A DNA stretch of 64,000 nt from BD1-7 clade bacterium (GCA_902705865.1 CACSIO010000001.1:385002-449001); one strand, 5' to 3'; positions 1 through 9,582 are shown, numbered from the stretch's first letter. The notes: generated by a model not told the origin, from the letters alone. Numbers and translations: made by a program.

Positions 1-306
1 GTTGTGACGTTGCCGGTTGCCTTGATGAGCTTTTTCCAGTTTGGCTGGGCAGACGGTTTCTTCTATGTAATGTTGGCGTACGGAATTATCCAGTTTATTG
101 ATGGCAATGTACTGGTGCCGTTGCTGTTTTCTGAGGCGGTTAACCTGCACCCGGTAGCGATTATTATTGCGGTACTGGTGTTTGGCGGTATTTGGGGCCT
201 TTGGGGGGTGTTTTTTGCCATTCCGCTGGCTACGTTAGTCAAGGCGCTTATCGAAGCTTGGCCAACCGGCAATACATTGAAAAATCTCGATCAGGAGGGT
301 AATTGA
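1..306 (+). CDS. AI-2E family transporter, C-terminal fragment
   Basis: This is the last ~100 residues of an AI-2E/PerM-type membrane protein whose start lies before the window. The frame is open from base 1 and ends at a TGA at 304-306. Hydrophobic segments, the motif [18 protein letters not shown] and the glycine-rich stretch [18 protein letters not shown] are typical of the C-terminal end of this family. The family consists of inner-membrane exporters or antiporter-like proteins; the substrate is not predictable here. The downstream protease gene begins 28 bases later on the same strand, so the two may be co-transcribed. Confidence 0.85.
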   Translation, partial: VVTLPVALMSFFQFGWADGFFYVMLAYGIIQFIDGNVLVPLLFSEAVNLHPVAIIIAVLVFGGIWGLWGVFFAIPLATLVKALIEAWPTGNTLKNLDQEGN

Positions 307-334
307 GATGTTTGACCAACAGGAGACCCCTAGG

Positions 335-3229
335 ATGCGAACGATCAGTCGTTATTTTTCGGTGTTGTTGATGCTGTGTCTGGTTACTGCCTGCGCCAGC
401 GTCTCGCAAGACGACCAAATCATTCAGAGCAAAAATGATAAACGCCATTACCGCTATCTGACGCTCGCCAACGGTTTGCCGGTGTTGCTGATTAATGATC
501 CGGATGCGCAGTTTTCAGCGGCGTCTCTTGATGTGTTTGTCGGCAGTGGCATGGATCCGGATGATCGGGCAGGCTTGGCGCACTTCCTTGAGCATATGTT
601 GTTTCTTGGAACAAAAAAGTACCCGAATCCGGGTGAATACCAGGCGTTTATCAAGGCCAATGGTGGTCAGCATAATGCTTATACGAGCATGGAGCACACC
701 AACTATTTCTTCGACGTAAAAGCCGGGGCGTTCGAGCCAGCATTGGATCGGTTTGCGCAGTTCTTTATCGATCCTTTGCTATCAAAAGATTATGTAGAGC
801 GCGAGAAGAATGCGGTTAATTCCGAGTATCAAGCCAAGATCAAAGATGAAGGTCGACGTAAGCTCGATGTGTTGCGTCAGATCGTCAATCAGAAGCATCC
901 ATTTCATAAGTTTTCTGTCGGTAGCTTAGAGACACTTTCTAGTGATGAGCGTCCGATACGTGCCGACCTTCTGGCGTTCTATCAGAAGTATTATTCGGCG
1001 AAAAATATGCGTCTTGTCGTATACGGAGAACAGTCACTAGAGCAATTGCAGGCATGGATTGAGCGTGATTTCAGCGAAGTGCCATCTTTCTCAGTGCCGA
1101 ACAATCATATTTCAGACCCGTTATTCAACAAGGGCGAATTACCCAAATGGGTTAATGTTAAGCCCGAAAAGCAGATTCGTGAGTTAAGTCTGTTGTTCCC
1201 GATGCCGGATTATCAAGAGGATTACCATAGCAAACCGACCTTGGCGCTGGGGCATATTCTTGGACACGAGGGGGCTGGTAGTCTCTACGCATATTTGAAG
1301 AAAAATAACTGGATTGAAAGTTTGTCTGCCGGTGGCGGCCTGAGTTACCAGGGCGGTAGCGTTTTTTCGATCAATGTGGAATTGACGGCAGAAGGATTAC
1401 AGCATCAGCAAGATATCGTTGTGGCGGTGTTTCAGGCGATTCATCGATTGCAAAAAGACGGTATTCCCAAATGGGTGTTTGATGAGCTAGCTGAAATCAG
1501 CGAGCTGAATTTTGATTATCAAGAAGAAGGTAATCCGCTGCATTATGTAGTCGGCCTTTCGAACGCCATGCAGTACTTTCCGGCCAAGGATGTATTGCAG
1601 GCTGAATATGTCATGGATGATTATCAACCGAAGTTGATTGAGCAAGCGCTGGATCATCTGGCTGTTGATAATGTTCTGATAACGGTAGTTGCTGATGGAT
1701 TTACATCCGTTGACTATTCACCGTATTACCAGACTCCTTACACGGTAGCGAACCTGCCCGCGTCGTTGCTTACTGCCATTGATGATGCGTCGGTCAATCA
1801 ACAGATTGTGTTACCGGCTCCGAATCCGTTGTTACCAAACAATATGGATTTAATCGCACCGGTTGCAAAATCTGGGGCGGAGCCATTATTGCCGCACGAA
1901 ATAGAACGCAGTGAGCGGATGTCGCTGTGGTATAAGCCGCTCGATCAATTTCATACGCCGAGAAGCTCCAACTATTATTCGTTCCAGAAATCGGGGTTGA
2001 ATAAAACCGCGAAGGATACCATTGCGATGGAGCTGTACGTTGGGCTTGTGAATGACAGCCTCACCGATTGGGTTTATCCGGCCTATTTGGCAGGTCTCAG
2101 TTTTGATTTTTATGCACATGCTCGTGGTATGAGCCTCAAAGTGGATGGTTTTAGCGATCGTCAAAGCGATTTGCTAGCAGAGATTGCCGAGAAAATTCAT
2201 CAGGCCACGTTTACAGACTCACAATTTGAGCGATTGCGTGCCGAAGCATTGAGGAAGGTCAGGAATGCCAAGTTAGCACCGCCGTATCGCAAAGCGCTTG
2301 GACAATGGCAGCAAGTGATGCGCTCACAATTGTGGAGCTATGCCGAAACTGAGAAAGCGTTAGAATCCATTACGCTTAAGGATATCCAAGAGTTTTCCAA
2401 CGGCTTTTGGCCAGGGGCATATCAGTTGTCATTCAGTAACGGAAACCTGACTAAAGAGCAGGCAAGGGCCAATGCAGAAGCGTTGCAGGCAGCACTGCAG
2501 CGTGATGGCAGCTTCGATGCGAGCCCATCTATCGGTATTCGCAAATTACCCAAAGAACGCAGCTTTGAAGCGGTAGATAGCCCCTACAAAGATGCGGGTT
2601 ATCTGTTGTATTGGCAAGCTGACGGGATCAGTGTCGACGATCAGGCAAATTGGTTGCTGTTAGCCAAAACACTTGAGGCAGCCTATTTCAACAGCCTGCG
2701 TACGGAGCAGCAGCTAGGGTATGTAGTGTTTGCGAATTACTATCCGATGTTAACGATGCCGGGGATAACCTTTGTCGTGCAGTCACCCGTTGCCGATGTG
2801 GCAGAAATTCATAAGGCAACGCTGGCATTTTTGCAGCGGGCAGCCGGCGCTGTTGATGCGTTACCCGAGGGGTTGTTTGCTCAGTATCGCTCAGCCATCG
2901 TGAAACAGTTAAACGAGCAGCCAAAGAACCTTGAAGACGAATCTGCCCGATACTGGAATGATTTGGCGTTAGGGCTAACGGACTTTGATCGACGCAAGGC
3001 AATTGCCGAAGCCGTTGGTGCGATATCGTTAGCTGATTGGCAGGTGTTTGCGCGTCATCAATACCAGAGCTTTCCGGATCATACATTATTGCTTGGCACC
3101 ACTGCCCGTGAAATTATTGAGAAGGCATTTGGTTCGTTTTTACCGTTGCCGCATAAGTCGTCAAATTCTGCGGACTTTGTCGAATATCCTGCGATTCTAA
3201 GGTCGAATACTCAGGGTCGCTCAGACTGA
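335..3229 (+). CDS. M16 (insulinase/pitrilysin) zinc metalloprotease lipoprotein
   Basis: A 964-residue protein of the insulinase/pitrilysin family, which degrades small proteins and peptides. From the ATG at 335 it opens with a lipoprotein signal, with lipobox Cys at residue 20 (VTAC), so it is probably anchored in a membrane facing the periplasm. The inverted zinc motif HFLEH is at residues 83-87, with the third ligand Glu near 164 in NSEYQ. The length fits the four-domain pitrilysin layout. I chose 335 over an upstream in-frame ATG at 308 because AGGAG (321-325) is correctly spaced and the signal peptide starts there. The symbol ptrA is not assigned because this form is a lipoprotein. Confidence 0.9.
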   Translation: MRTISRYFSVLLMLCLVTACASVSQDDQIIQSKNDKRHYRYLTLANGLPVLLINDPDAQFSAASLDVFVGSGMDPDDRAGLAHFLEHMLFLGTKKYPNPGEYQAFIKANGGQHNAYTSMEHTNYFFDVKAGAFEPALDRFAQFFIDPLLSKDYVEREKNAVNSEYQAKIKDEGRRKLDVLRQIVNQKHPFHKFSVGSLETLSSDERPIRADLLAFYQKYYSAKNMRLVVYGEQSLEQLQAWIERDFSEVPSFSVPNNHISDPLFNKGELPKWVNVKPEKQIRELSLLFPMPDYQEDYHSKPTLALGHILGHEGAGSLYAYLKKNNWIESLSAGGGLSYQGGSVFSINVELTAEGLQHQQDIVVAVFQAIHRLQKDGIPKWVFDELAEISELNFDYQEEGNPLHYVVGLSNAMQYFPAKDVLQAEYVMDDYQPKLIEQALDHLAVDNVLITVVADGFTSVDYSPYYQTPYTVANLPASLLTAIDDASVNQQIVLPAPNPLLPNNMDLIAPVAKSGAEPLLPHEIERSERMSLWYKPLDQFHTPRSSNYYSFQKSGLNKTAKDTIAMELYVGLVNDSLTDWVYPAYLAGLSFDFYAHARGMSLKVDGFSDRQSDLLAEIAEKIHQATFTDSQFERLRAEALRKVRNAKLAPPYRKALGQWQQVMRSQLWSYAETEKALESITLKDIQEFSNGFWPGAYQLSFSNGNLTKEQARANAEALQAALQRDGSFDASPSIGIRKLPKERSFEAVDSPYKDAGYLLYWQADGISVDDQANWLLLAKTLEAAYFNSLRTEQQLGYVVFANYYPMLTMPGITFVVQSPVADVAEIHKATLAFLQRAAGAVDALPEGLFAQYRSAIVKQLNEQPKNLEDESARYWNDLALGLTDFDRRKAIAEAVGAISLADWQVFARHQYQSFPDHTLLLGTTAREIIEKAFGSFLPLPHKSSNSADFVEYPAILRSNTQGRSD

Positions 3230-3250
3230 ATTTGGTTTTCTTGTAAAAAA

Positions 3251-3267
3251 ACTACATATTTTGTAGT
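3251..3267. promoter_or_regulatory. Inverted repeat ACTACA-N5-TGTAGT
   Basis: A perfect 6-bp inverted repeat with a 5-base centre, lying 21 bases after the M16 stop codon. It is AT-rich, has no U-tract and looks more like a protein-binding site than a terminator. Its owner is unknown; the nearest downstream gene is aceE. Confidence 0.3.
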
Positions 3268-3410
3268 AGTGTGAGTATCACGGACAGATATCCGAGGTAT
3301 CCGTTGTTTATTGGCGGTTAATTTTGTTCGCTTGACGGTAATTAATGCAGGATATCGCAAAAAATTCATATTCTGCAGAGGGTTATCGACTTGAACCTCG
3401 CTCGTAATTA

Positions 3411-3425
3411 TGTAAAAATTTTACA
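3411..3425. promoter_or_regulatory. Perfect palindrome TGTAAAA-A-TTTTACA upstream of aceE
   Basis: Seven-base perfect arms around a single base, about 300 bases before aceE. The form suits a dimeric regulator. It does not match the Escherichia coli PdhR site, so the regulator is unknown. A related TGTATTTTTACA sits at about 17740 in the gap before the deoxynucleoside kinase gene. Confidence 0.35.
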
Positions 3426-3455
3426 AGAATTCAGTCAAATAGATTCAGATACCTC

Positions 3456-3480
3456 AGAGGCGCCGTTGATGGCGCTTTTC
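3456..3480 (+). terminator. Probable intrinsic terminator between the M16 protease gene and aceE
   Basis: AGAGGCGCC-gttgat-GGCGCTTTT forms a stem of about nine pairs, with a GC core and the T-run on the 3' side. It lies 227 bases after the M16 stop and 247 bases before aceE. It could end M16 transcription or act as an attenuator or short-RNA terminator in the aceE leader. Confidence 0.5.
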
Positions 3481-3670
3481 TGTATGTATCGGGTCGCTCA
3501 CTGCACAGTGAAGGTCAAGGCTATTAGCCCGCCCGGCACAGCCATGCTGGTGTAAGCTGACTAAGATCAGAGCCGGTTGCTTCCACCGCAGTTAGCCCGA
3601 AACACATTACCCGAAGTACAGAAGTTGATATGTATGCCTAAGCAGTTAGCCGTATTAATGTACAAGACGG

Positions 3671-3701
3671 GGTATCGATACCGTAACAACGAATGGTTGT
3701 T
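3671..3701 (+). promoter_or_regulatory. Palindrome and hairpin in the aceE leader
   Basis: GGTATCGATACC (3671-3682) is a perfect 12-bp palindrome. It is followed at once by the hairpin AACAAC-gaatg-GTTGTT (3685-3701). The hairpin ends 25 bases before the aceE ATG and 13 bases before its strong Shine-Dalgarno sequence. This could be an operator or a translation-modulating structure; no known regulator matched. Confidence 0.35.
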
Positions 3702-3726
3702 GCCTCAACGCAGATAGGAGGTGATC

Positions 3727-6381
3727 ATGCATCAAGATGATAAGGACCCTATAGAGACACAAGAGTGGATCGACGCTCTCGGCTCTGTACTCAAAAACGC
3801 AGGCCGTGGTCGTACGGCTTTCTTGTTAAAGACACTGGCTGAGCAAGCCGCTAAAGCCGGTACTCGTTTGCCCCCGGCGATTACAACACCCTACCGAAAC
3901 ACCATCCCCGTGACTGCTGAAAAGCGTATGCCTGGCGACTTATTTATCGAACGTCGCATTCGTTCGTTAGTACGTTGGAATGCGTTAGCGATGGTTATGC
4001 GTGCAAATGAGCGTAGTGAAGGCTTGGGTGGTCATATCTCCAGCTTCTCATCCAGCGCAACACTCTACGATATCGGCTTCAATTACTTTTTCCGTGGCCC
4101 TGAAAACGGCCACAAAGCCGACTTGGTTTATTACCAAGGGCATATCGCGCCGGGTGTTTACGCGCGTTCTTATTTGGAAGGGCGTCTCGATGAAGACCTT
4201 CTGGATAACTTCCGCCGCGAGGTTGACGGCAACGGTCTGTCTTCGTACCCGCACCCGTGGCTGATGCCAGACTACTGGCAGTTCCCAACGGTATCGATGG
4301 GGCTAGGTCCTATTCAGGCGATTTATCAGGCGCACGTGATGAAGTATCAGCACAAGCGTGGGCTGGCTGATCATGGCAATCGTAAGGTTTGGGCATTTTT
4401 GGGTGATGGTGAGTGTGATGAGCCGGAAAGCCTGGGAGCGATTTCATTAGCCGGTCGTGAAGATCTGGATAACCTGGTTTTCGTGGTTAACTGTAACCTG
4501 CAGCGCCTCGATGGTCCTGTTCGTGGTAATGGTAAGATCATTCAGGAACTTGAAGGTGTCTTCCGTGGCGCGGGCTGGAATGTCATCAAAGTCGTCTGGG
4601 GACGTCATTGGGATATTCTGTTAGAACGTGACAAAACCGGACTGTTGCAGAAACGCATGGATGAGGTTTGTGACGGCGAGCTTCAAAACTATAAAGCTAA
4701 CGGCGGCGCGTATACGCGTAAACATTTCTTTGGTAAATACCCAGAGCTATTGGAGTTAGTTAAAGATTTATCTGACGACGATATTATGTATCTCAACCGT
4801 GGTGGTCATGATCCATACAAGGTCTATGCAGCCTATGCGGCAGCGGTCGAGACCAAGGATCAACCCACCGTTATTCTGGCGCAAACCGTTAAAGGTTATG
4901 GTACCGGTGAAGCCGGTGAGGCGAACAACGAGACGCACTCGCTGAAGAAACTGGATATGGGAAGCCTGAAACAATTCCGCGATCGTTTCGATATTCCGCT
5001 GTCAGACGAAGAATTGAAAAACGTACCGTATTACCGCCCAGCTCCAGATAGCCCAGAAATGCAGTACATGCTGAAGCGCCGAGAGAGCCTGGGTGGTTTT
5101 ATTCCTCAGCGTAACGCAGAAGTTGAAGAGCTGGCAGTGCCGGCATTGGATGTCTTTAAAGGTCAGTTGAAAGATACCGGTAAGCGTGAAATTTCAACCA
5201 CCATGGCGTTTGTTCGTATTTTGTCGACGTTGGCGAAAGACAAACAGATGGGCGATCGTATCGTCCCGATTGTGCCGGATGAAGCACGTACCTTTGGTAT
5301 GGAAGGTATGTTCCGTCAGCTGGGCATTTATTCATCCCAAGGCCAGAAGTACACACCGCACGATGCGGATCAGATCATGTACTACAAAGAAAGTGAATCT
5401 GGTCAAATCATGGAAGAGGGTATCAACGAAGCCGGTGCAACGTCTGCCTGGATCGCACAAGCAACCTCTTACAGTACCTATGGCCTAAGCATGGTGCCAT
5501 TTTACGTATTCTATTCGATGTTTGGTTTCCAGCGTGTAATGGATCTGATCTGGGCCGCTGGTGATATGCAGGCGCGTGGTTTCTTGATCGGCGGAACAGC
5601 CGGTCGTACGACACTAAACGGTGAAGGTCTGCAGCATCAGGATGGTCACAGTCACTTGATGGCAAACATGGTGCCGAACTGTGTATCTTACGATCCGACA
5701 TATTCCTACGAACTGGCGGTAATTATTCAAAACGGCATGCAACGCATGTATGTAGAGAAGGAAAATATCTTCTACTACGTCACCGTGATGAACGAAAACT
5801 ATCAGCACCCTGCGATGCCAGAAGGCGCAGAAGAAGGCATCATCAAAGGCATGTATTTGCTTGAAGAAGCAAATAAGAAAGCCAAGAAAAAGATTCAGCT
5901 GATGGGTGCGGGCACGATTTTACGTGAAGTTCGCGAAGCTGCACGAATGCTGAAAGAGGATTGGAACGTCCATGCGGATGTTTGGAGTGTTACTAGTGTC
6001 AACGAACTGACTAATGAAGCGCATTCGTGCTTACGTTGGAATGACTATCACCCGGAAGAAACGCCGCGTGTGCCTTATGTAACGCAGCAGCTGCAGGATC
6101 GTTCAGGCCCTGTTGTGGTTGCTACCGATTACATTAAAGCTTATACCAATCAGCTTCGTGAGTTTATACCGCAGCAATATATCACTCTGGGTACTGACGG
6201 CTTTGGTCGTTCCGATACTCGCGAGAAGTTGCGTGAATTTTTTGAAGTCGATAGCCGTTATGTGGTGATTGCTGCGCTCAACGCGTTGGTGAAAGAAGGC
6301 CAGATGAAGGCCTCCGATGTCACTAGCGCGATGAAAAAATATGGCGTCAGCCAGGATAAAAACGATCCACGAGTATGTTGA
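3727..6381 (+). CDS. aceE: Pyruvate dehydrogenase E1 component
   Basis: Homodimeric, thiamine-diphosphate-dependent E1 of the pyruvate dehydrogenase complex. It decarboxylates pyruvate and acetylates the E2 lipoyl group. The 884 residues align along the whole length with the Escherichia coli protein as I recall it, including DPIETQEWIDAL near the start, HGNGLSSYPHP-like text, the ThDP/Mg motif beginning GDGE at 226-229 and ending NCN about 30 residues later, DEARTFGMEG and GRTTLNGEGLQHQDGHSH. A GTG at 3721 is in frame, but TAGGAGGT at 3715-3722 is ideally placed for the ATG at 3727. aceF follows after 28 bases, so this is an aceEF operon; lpd is not adjacent. Confidence 0.97.
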   Translation: MHQDDKDPIETQEWIDALGSVLKNAGRGRTAFLLKTLAEQAAKAGTRLPPAITTPYRNTIPVTAEKRMPGDLFIERRIRSLVRWNALAMVMRANERSEGLGGHISSFSSSATLYDIGFNYFFRGPENGHKADLVYYQGHIAPGVYARSYLEGRLDEDLLDNFRREVDGNGLSSYPHPWLMPDYWQFPTVSMGLGPIQAIYQAHVMKYQHKRGLADHGNRKVWAFLGDGECDEPESLGAISLAGREDLDNLVFVVNCNLQRLDGPVRGNGKIIQELEGVFRGAGWNVIKVVWGRHWDILLERDKTGLLQKRMDEVCDGELQNYKANGGAYTRKHFFGKYPELLELVKDLSDDDIMYLNRGGHDPYKVYAAYAAAVETKDQPTVILAQTVKGYGTGEAGEANNETHSLKKLDMGSLKQFRDRFDIPLSDEELKNVPYYRPAPDSPEMQYMLKRRESLGGFIPQRNAEVEELAVPALDVFKGQLKDTGKREISTTMAFVRILSTLAKDKQMGDRIVPIVPDEARTFGMEGMFRQLGIYSSQGQKYTPHDADQIMYYKESESGQIMEEGINEAGATSAWIAQATSYSTYGLSMVPFYVFYSMFGFQRVMDLIWAAGDMQARGFLIGGTAGRTTLNGEGLQHQDGHSHLMANMVPNCVSYDPTYSYELAVIIQNGMQRMYVEKENIFYYVTVMNENYQHPAMPEGAEEGIIKGMYLLEEANKKAKKKIQLMGAGTILREVREAARMLKEDWNVHADVWSVTSVNELTNEAHSCLRWNDYHPEETPRVPYVTQQLQDRSGPVVVATDYIKAYTNQLREFIPQQYITLGTDGFGRSDTREKLREFFEVDSRYVVIAALNALVKEGQMKASDVTSAMKKYGVSQDKNDPRVC

Positions 6382-6409
6382 TCCAAGGCGAGACTGACGG
6401 GAAAAGATT

Positions 6410-8041
6410 ATGACAACTGAAAAAATCAAGGTACCGGATCTTGGTGGCGCCGACGAAGTTGAAGTCATTGAGGTTTGTGTCAGTGCCGGCGATACGGTAG
6501 CTGAAGAAGATTCTCTGCTTGTTCTGGAGTCTGACAAGGCGTCAATGGAAATTCCCTCGCCGATGGCTGGCAGGGTAATGGCTGTTTTGGTTAATGAAGG
6601 TGACAATGTTACTGAAGGTTCGGTGATACTGGAAATTGAGACCGAAGGTGCATCTTCTGAGCCTGCCGAGGCTGCGGCCCCCGCAGCTCCAGAGCCTGAA
6701 GTGGCTAAGGCACCTGTTGCAGAAGCGCCAGCGGCTGCGTCGTCTGCTGCTGAATCATCGGTTGAGCAGATCGATGTGCCGGATATTGGCGGTGACAATG
6801 CTGAAGTGATTGAAGTCTGTGTTGCTGAAGGTGACAGTATTGATGAAGGGGATTCCCTGATCGTACTGGAATCTGATAAGGCTTCCATGGAAGTTCCCGC
6901 ACCTAAAGCGGGAATTGTGCGTAAAGTCATCATTGTAGAAGGCACTGAAGCAGGTAAAGGAACACCCATTCTTGAGCTTGAAGTGACTGGTGGCGTTGCT
7001 GCAGCGCCTGTTGTATCGGCTTCTGCTCCAATATCGCCAGCGCAGGAAGCTCGTCAGGTGCGTTCTGAGCCGCCTCAGGTTGCAGAGCAGCACCAACCCG
7101 TTATCGGTATGAGTGAGAGTCGGCCGACCGGCGATGTGTATGCCGGCCCTGCTGTACGCAAAATGGCGCGGGAAATCGGTCTTGATTTGGCCCTAGTGCC
7201 GGGTACTGGGCCGCGCAGTCGCATTCAAAAATCGGATGTGAAGGCTTTTATCAAATCTCAGTTAGCGGGCAAGCGTTCGCCGGCTCCGGCAGCAACCGGC
7301 GGTTCTGGCATTCCTGCAGTGCCTGAAATTGATTTTTCTCAGTTCGGTGAAGTTTCTGTCGAGCCGCTGACCAAACTGCACAAAATCACTGCGGCAAATA
7401 TGCATCGTAGCTGGCTGAATGTTCCACACGTTACTGCGTTTGATGACGTTGATATCACGGATCTTGAAGAGTTTCGCCAGCAATTGAAGAAGGAAGCGGA
7501 GAAGGCCGGCGTAAAAATTACACCACTGCCGTTTTTGCTGAAAGCATGTGCAGCAGCGTTGAAGAAGCACCCGAAACTCAATGCATCACTGCATGCTAAT
7601 GGTGAAGATATTGTTTACAAACAATATGTGAATATTGGCATGGCTGTCGATACCCCGGCGGGTTTGATGGTGCCAGTGATTCGTGATGTGGATAAGAAGT
7701 CGATCTTTGAATTAGCCGCTGAAACCGCTGAACTGGCGCAGAAAGCAAAAGAGCGTAAACTCAAGCCCGCTGAAATGCAGGGTGGCAGTTTTACCATTTC
7801 TAGCCTCGGGCCTATGGGTGGAACCGGCTTTACGCCGATCGTTAACACACCTGAAGTTGCCATATTGGGTGTATCCAAGTTGGATATTAAGCCTCGCTGG
7901 AATGGCAGTGAATTTGAGCCGCGCAAGATGTTGCCGATCTCATTGAGCTATGATCACCGTGCTGTTAACGGGGCTGATGCCGGACGTTTTATGGTCGATC
8001 TCAATGCACTATTGGCTGACGTTCGTCGTTTGGCGCTGTGA
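6410..8041 (+). CDS. aceF: Dihydrolipoyllysine acetyltransferase (pyruvate dehydrogenase E2)
   Basis: Core subunit of the pyruvate dehydrogenase complex, 543 residues. It has two N-terminal lipoyl domains with modified lysines near 43 and 157 (ESDKASME in both), Ala/Pro-rich linkers, a peripheral subunit-binding domain around 244-280 (GPAVRKMAREIGLDL) and the C-terminal catalytic domain. The catalytic motif reads DHRAVNG (His 516, Asn 520), with Asn where the Escherichia coli enzyme has Asp; Azotobacter-type E2 proteins also carry Asn. It is co-transcribed with aceE and followed 67 bases later by a strong terminator. Confidence 0.97.
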   Translation: MTTEKIKVPDLGGADEVEVIEVCVSAGDTVAEEDSLLVLESDKASMEIPSPMAGRVMAVLVNEGDNVTEGSVILEIETEGASSEPAEAAAPAAPEPEVAKAPVAEAPAAASSAAESSVEQIDVPDIGGDNAEVIEVCVAEGDSIDEGDSLIVLESDKASMEVPAPKAGIVRKVIIVEGTEAGKGTPILELEVTGGVAAAPVVSASAPISPAQEARQVRSEPPQVAEQHQPVIGMSESRPTGDVYAGPAVRKMAREIGLDLALVPGTGPRSRIQKSDVKAFIKSQLAGKRSPAPAATGGSGIPAVPEIDFSQFGEVSVEPLTKLHKITAANMHRSWLNVPHVTAFDDVDITDLEEFRQQLKKEAEKAGVKITPLPFLLKACAAALKKHPKLNASLHANGEDIVYKQYVNIGMAVDTPAGLMVPVIRDVDKKSIFELAAETAELAQKAKERKLKPAEMQGGSFTISSLGPMGGTGFTPIVNTPEVAILGVSKLDIKPRWNGSEFEPRKMLPISLSYDHRAVNGADAGRFMVDLNALLADVRRLAL

Positions 8042-8107
8042 GTAATGTGGGGTTCGTGGCGTAATCAATCAGTGTGGTAGATCGACACGAAAACCCAAGA
8101 GAAGATG

Positions 8108-8138
8108 TAAAAAGCCCGGTATATACCGGGCTTTTTTG
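8108..8138. terminator. Bidirectional intrinsic terminator after aceF
   Basis: AAAAAGCCCGGTATATACCGGGCTTTTTT is a long, nearly perfect inverted repeat with A-run and T-run flanks. It sits between aceF and the convergent gene ending at 8176, so it can serve both strands. Confidence 0.93.
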
Positions 8139-8175
8139 TTTGTGGTTATGTATAGGTATACGGTTAACCGTCGTG

Positions 8176-8607
8176 TCAGTGCATCTTTTTGCGGCTATCG
8201 TGCGATGGTTGGTGAAACGACTTGAGTGACCCAAAGGATATCGCGCTGCTGGAATAATCACTGCCAAAGGTTGATGTCAGGCTAGCAACCTGGCTTAACC
8301 CTTCGCGTATTTGCAGTTGTGTTAATTCGTTTAGTGGATGGATGTAGGCTGCGTACAAAATACCGTCACTGGTGGCGTAGCGTGCGTCCAACGCACTTTG
8401 AAAGTTAGATTCCATCATGGCATCAATTTCATACCTTTCGAGTTTGTCGTACTCGGCGATCGGCGCGACAAGACGCATTCGGTTGTGATGGTCGTCTGAT
8501 ATCAAGTACATAGTGATATCGTCGTAGAGAAAGCGGACGACACCTTCGCTGCCTTCAGAGCGGCTGGCGAGTTTTTTGACTGTGGCTTCGAGTGTTATTT
8601 GATCCAT
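8176..8607 (-). CDS. Hypothetical protein resembling a CesT/type III chaperone fold
   Basis: A 143-residue soluble acidic protein without a signal peptide. The pattern DGILYAAYIHPLNELTQLQIREGL followed by LSQVASLTSTFGSDYSS recalls the C-terminal half of class I type III secretion chaperone-like (Tir-chaperone) proteins. Many such homologues occur without any secretion system, and none is visible here. The start is supported by GAGG upstream of the ATG. The gene faces aceF across a shared terminator. Function is unknown. Confidence 0.6.
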   Translation of the reverse strand: MDQITLEATVKKLASRSEGSEGVVRFLYDDITMYLISDDHHNRMRLVAPIAEYDKLERYEIDAMMESNFQSALDARYATSDGILYAAYIHPLNELTQLQIREGLSQVASLTSTFGSDYSSSAISFGSLKSFHQPSHDSRKKMH

Positions 8608-8752
8608 CCTTGCCTCACTTTTGCATTATTTCGACAACCTCTTCTGATGAAATATCAGGGCTGGCTGCTGGTGAGTCGGTCTGTCTGGGGCTGCCCTCAG
8701 ACAGTATTCCTGCGTATTTCTACGATATGCACAAATCCATTATTGGCAGTTG

Positions 8753-9160
8753 CTAGGCTCTACTATCTAGCCGCAGTTCAAGGTGGTTTCCATCAGGATC
8801 CTGCAGGTAGATTGAATCGCCAAACCCCTGTGCACCATACCGGGTTTCGACCGGACCGGTGTTGATACCTTGTTGCTCGAGCCAGTAACGTACGTCGGAT
8901 AAATCCGCGGCGTTTACTTGTAGGCAAAAGTGATCGAGATTGTTTTCCGTTGCCGTCGGCTTATTGCCGCCAGCCTGCCCCAAGGGGCCAGAGACATCAA
9001 CAAGGTCGATCAGGCAATCGCCAGCTCGAAGTTGGTAAAGTCCTGCGTCAGTTACCTCCCTTTCGAGTGTGCAGCCCAAGATGGAACAATAAAAACGGAT
9101 CATCGCTTGAGGTGCAGGGCTGCGTAACACGATATGATCAAGGCGTTTTATTGTAATCAT
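8753..9160 (-). CDS. VOC family (glyoxalase/dioxygenase fold) protein
   Basis: A 135-residue single-module vicinal-oxygen-chelate protein. Typical features are the opening beta strand with metal-ligand His (LDHIVLRS, near residue 8), the second LDHFCLQV strand, and the closing DPDGNHLELR with the metal-ligand Glu. The family includes glyoxalase I, fosfomycin-resistance and ring-cleavage enzymes; nothing here fixes the substrate. It lies between two other short minus-strand genes but is not tightly coupled to either. Confidence 0.85.
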   Translation of the reverse strand: MITIKRLDHIVLRSPAPQAMIRFYCSILGCTLEREVTDAGLYQLRAGDCLIDLVDVSGPLGQAGGNKPTATENNLDHFCLQVNAADLSDVRYWLEQQGINTGPVETRYGAQGFGDSIYLQDPDGNHLELRLDSRA

Positions 9161-9216
9161 TTAGCCAGTTCTTGCGGTATGAGGAACCTTTATTGTCACT
9201 GGGATACATTATCGGG

Positions 9217-9582
9217 TCAATGTACGGTAAGCCAGCTTTCAGCTTCTTTTTCCTGACCGATTTCAAAATTCTTCACTTCAAAATCCAACATTGAAGTGCC
9301 TGCTTTGGTAAGCCAGCGCATTGAGTTTGGCAGGCCAACGAGGGCGATTTTGTGGAAGTTATGGCGATGGGAGAGGCCAAATTTTGCGTCTTCCCACATG
9401 GCACCTAATTCAAAACCATCAAAATCATCAGTGAATGAGAACATCAGATCAATGTGTCCGTATTCATTAATGCGAGATTGCAGTGCAGGTTCGAAAGTTT
9501 CTTTATAATCGGTGGCGGTAAGCTTGTGAGATGCTTGTACCATGAGAATGTCATCATGGCTTTCAGGTAGTAAACGAATCAT
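9217..9582 (-). CDS. STAS/SEC14-like (SpoIIAA-like) domain protein
   Basis: A 121-residue cytoplasmic protein of the SpoIIAA-like family. Diagnostic parts are the opening LTATDYKETFEPALQSRI, the central strand-helix segment with FTDDFDGFELGAMWEDAKFGLSH, and the end FEIGQEKEAESWL. Homologues are widespread, short and poorly characterised; the fold suggests lipid or anion binding or a regulatory role. There is no operon partner. Confidence 0.8.
   Translation of the reverse strand: MIRLLPESHDDILMVQASHKLTATDYKETFEPALQSRINEYGHIDLMFSFTDDFDGFELGAMWEDAKFGLSHRHNFHKIALVGLPNSMRWLTKAGTSMLDFEVKNFEIGQEKEAESWLTVH

Noticed and set aside
3721-3723. GTG as the aceE start
   Set aside because: It lies inside the TAGGAGGT ribosome-binding site, which is correctly placed for the ATG at 3727.
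6103-6969. A 288-codon minus-strand frame over the aceE/aceF junction
   Set aside because: It is the complement of strongly conserved aceE and aceF coding sequence and encodes low-complexity Ser/Thr/Ala text.
7950-7990. Asn instead of Asp in the aceF catalytic motif DHRAVNG, first seen as a possible inactivating change
   Set aside because: Asn at this place is normal in Azotobacter/Pseudomonas-type E2 proteins.
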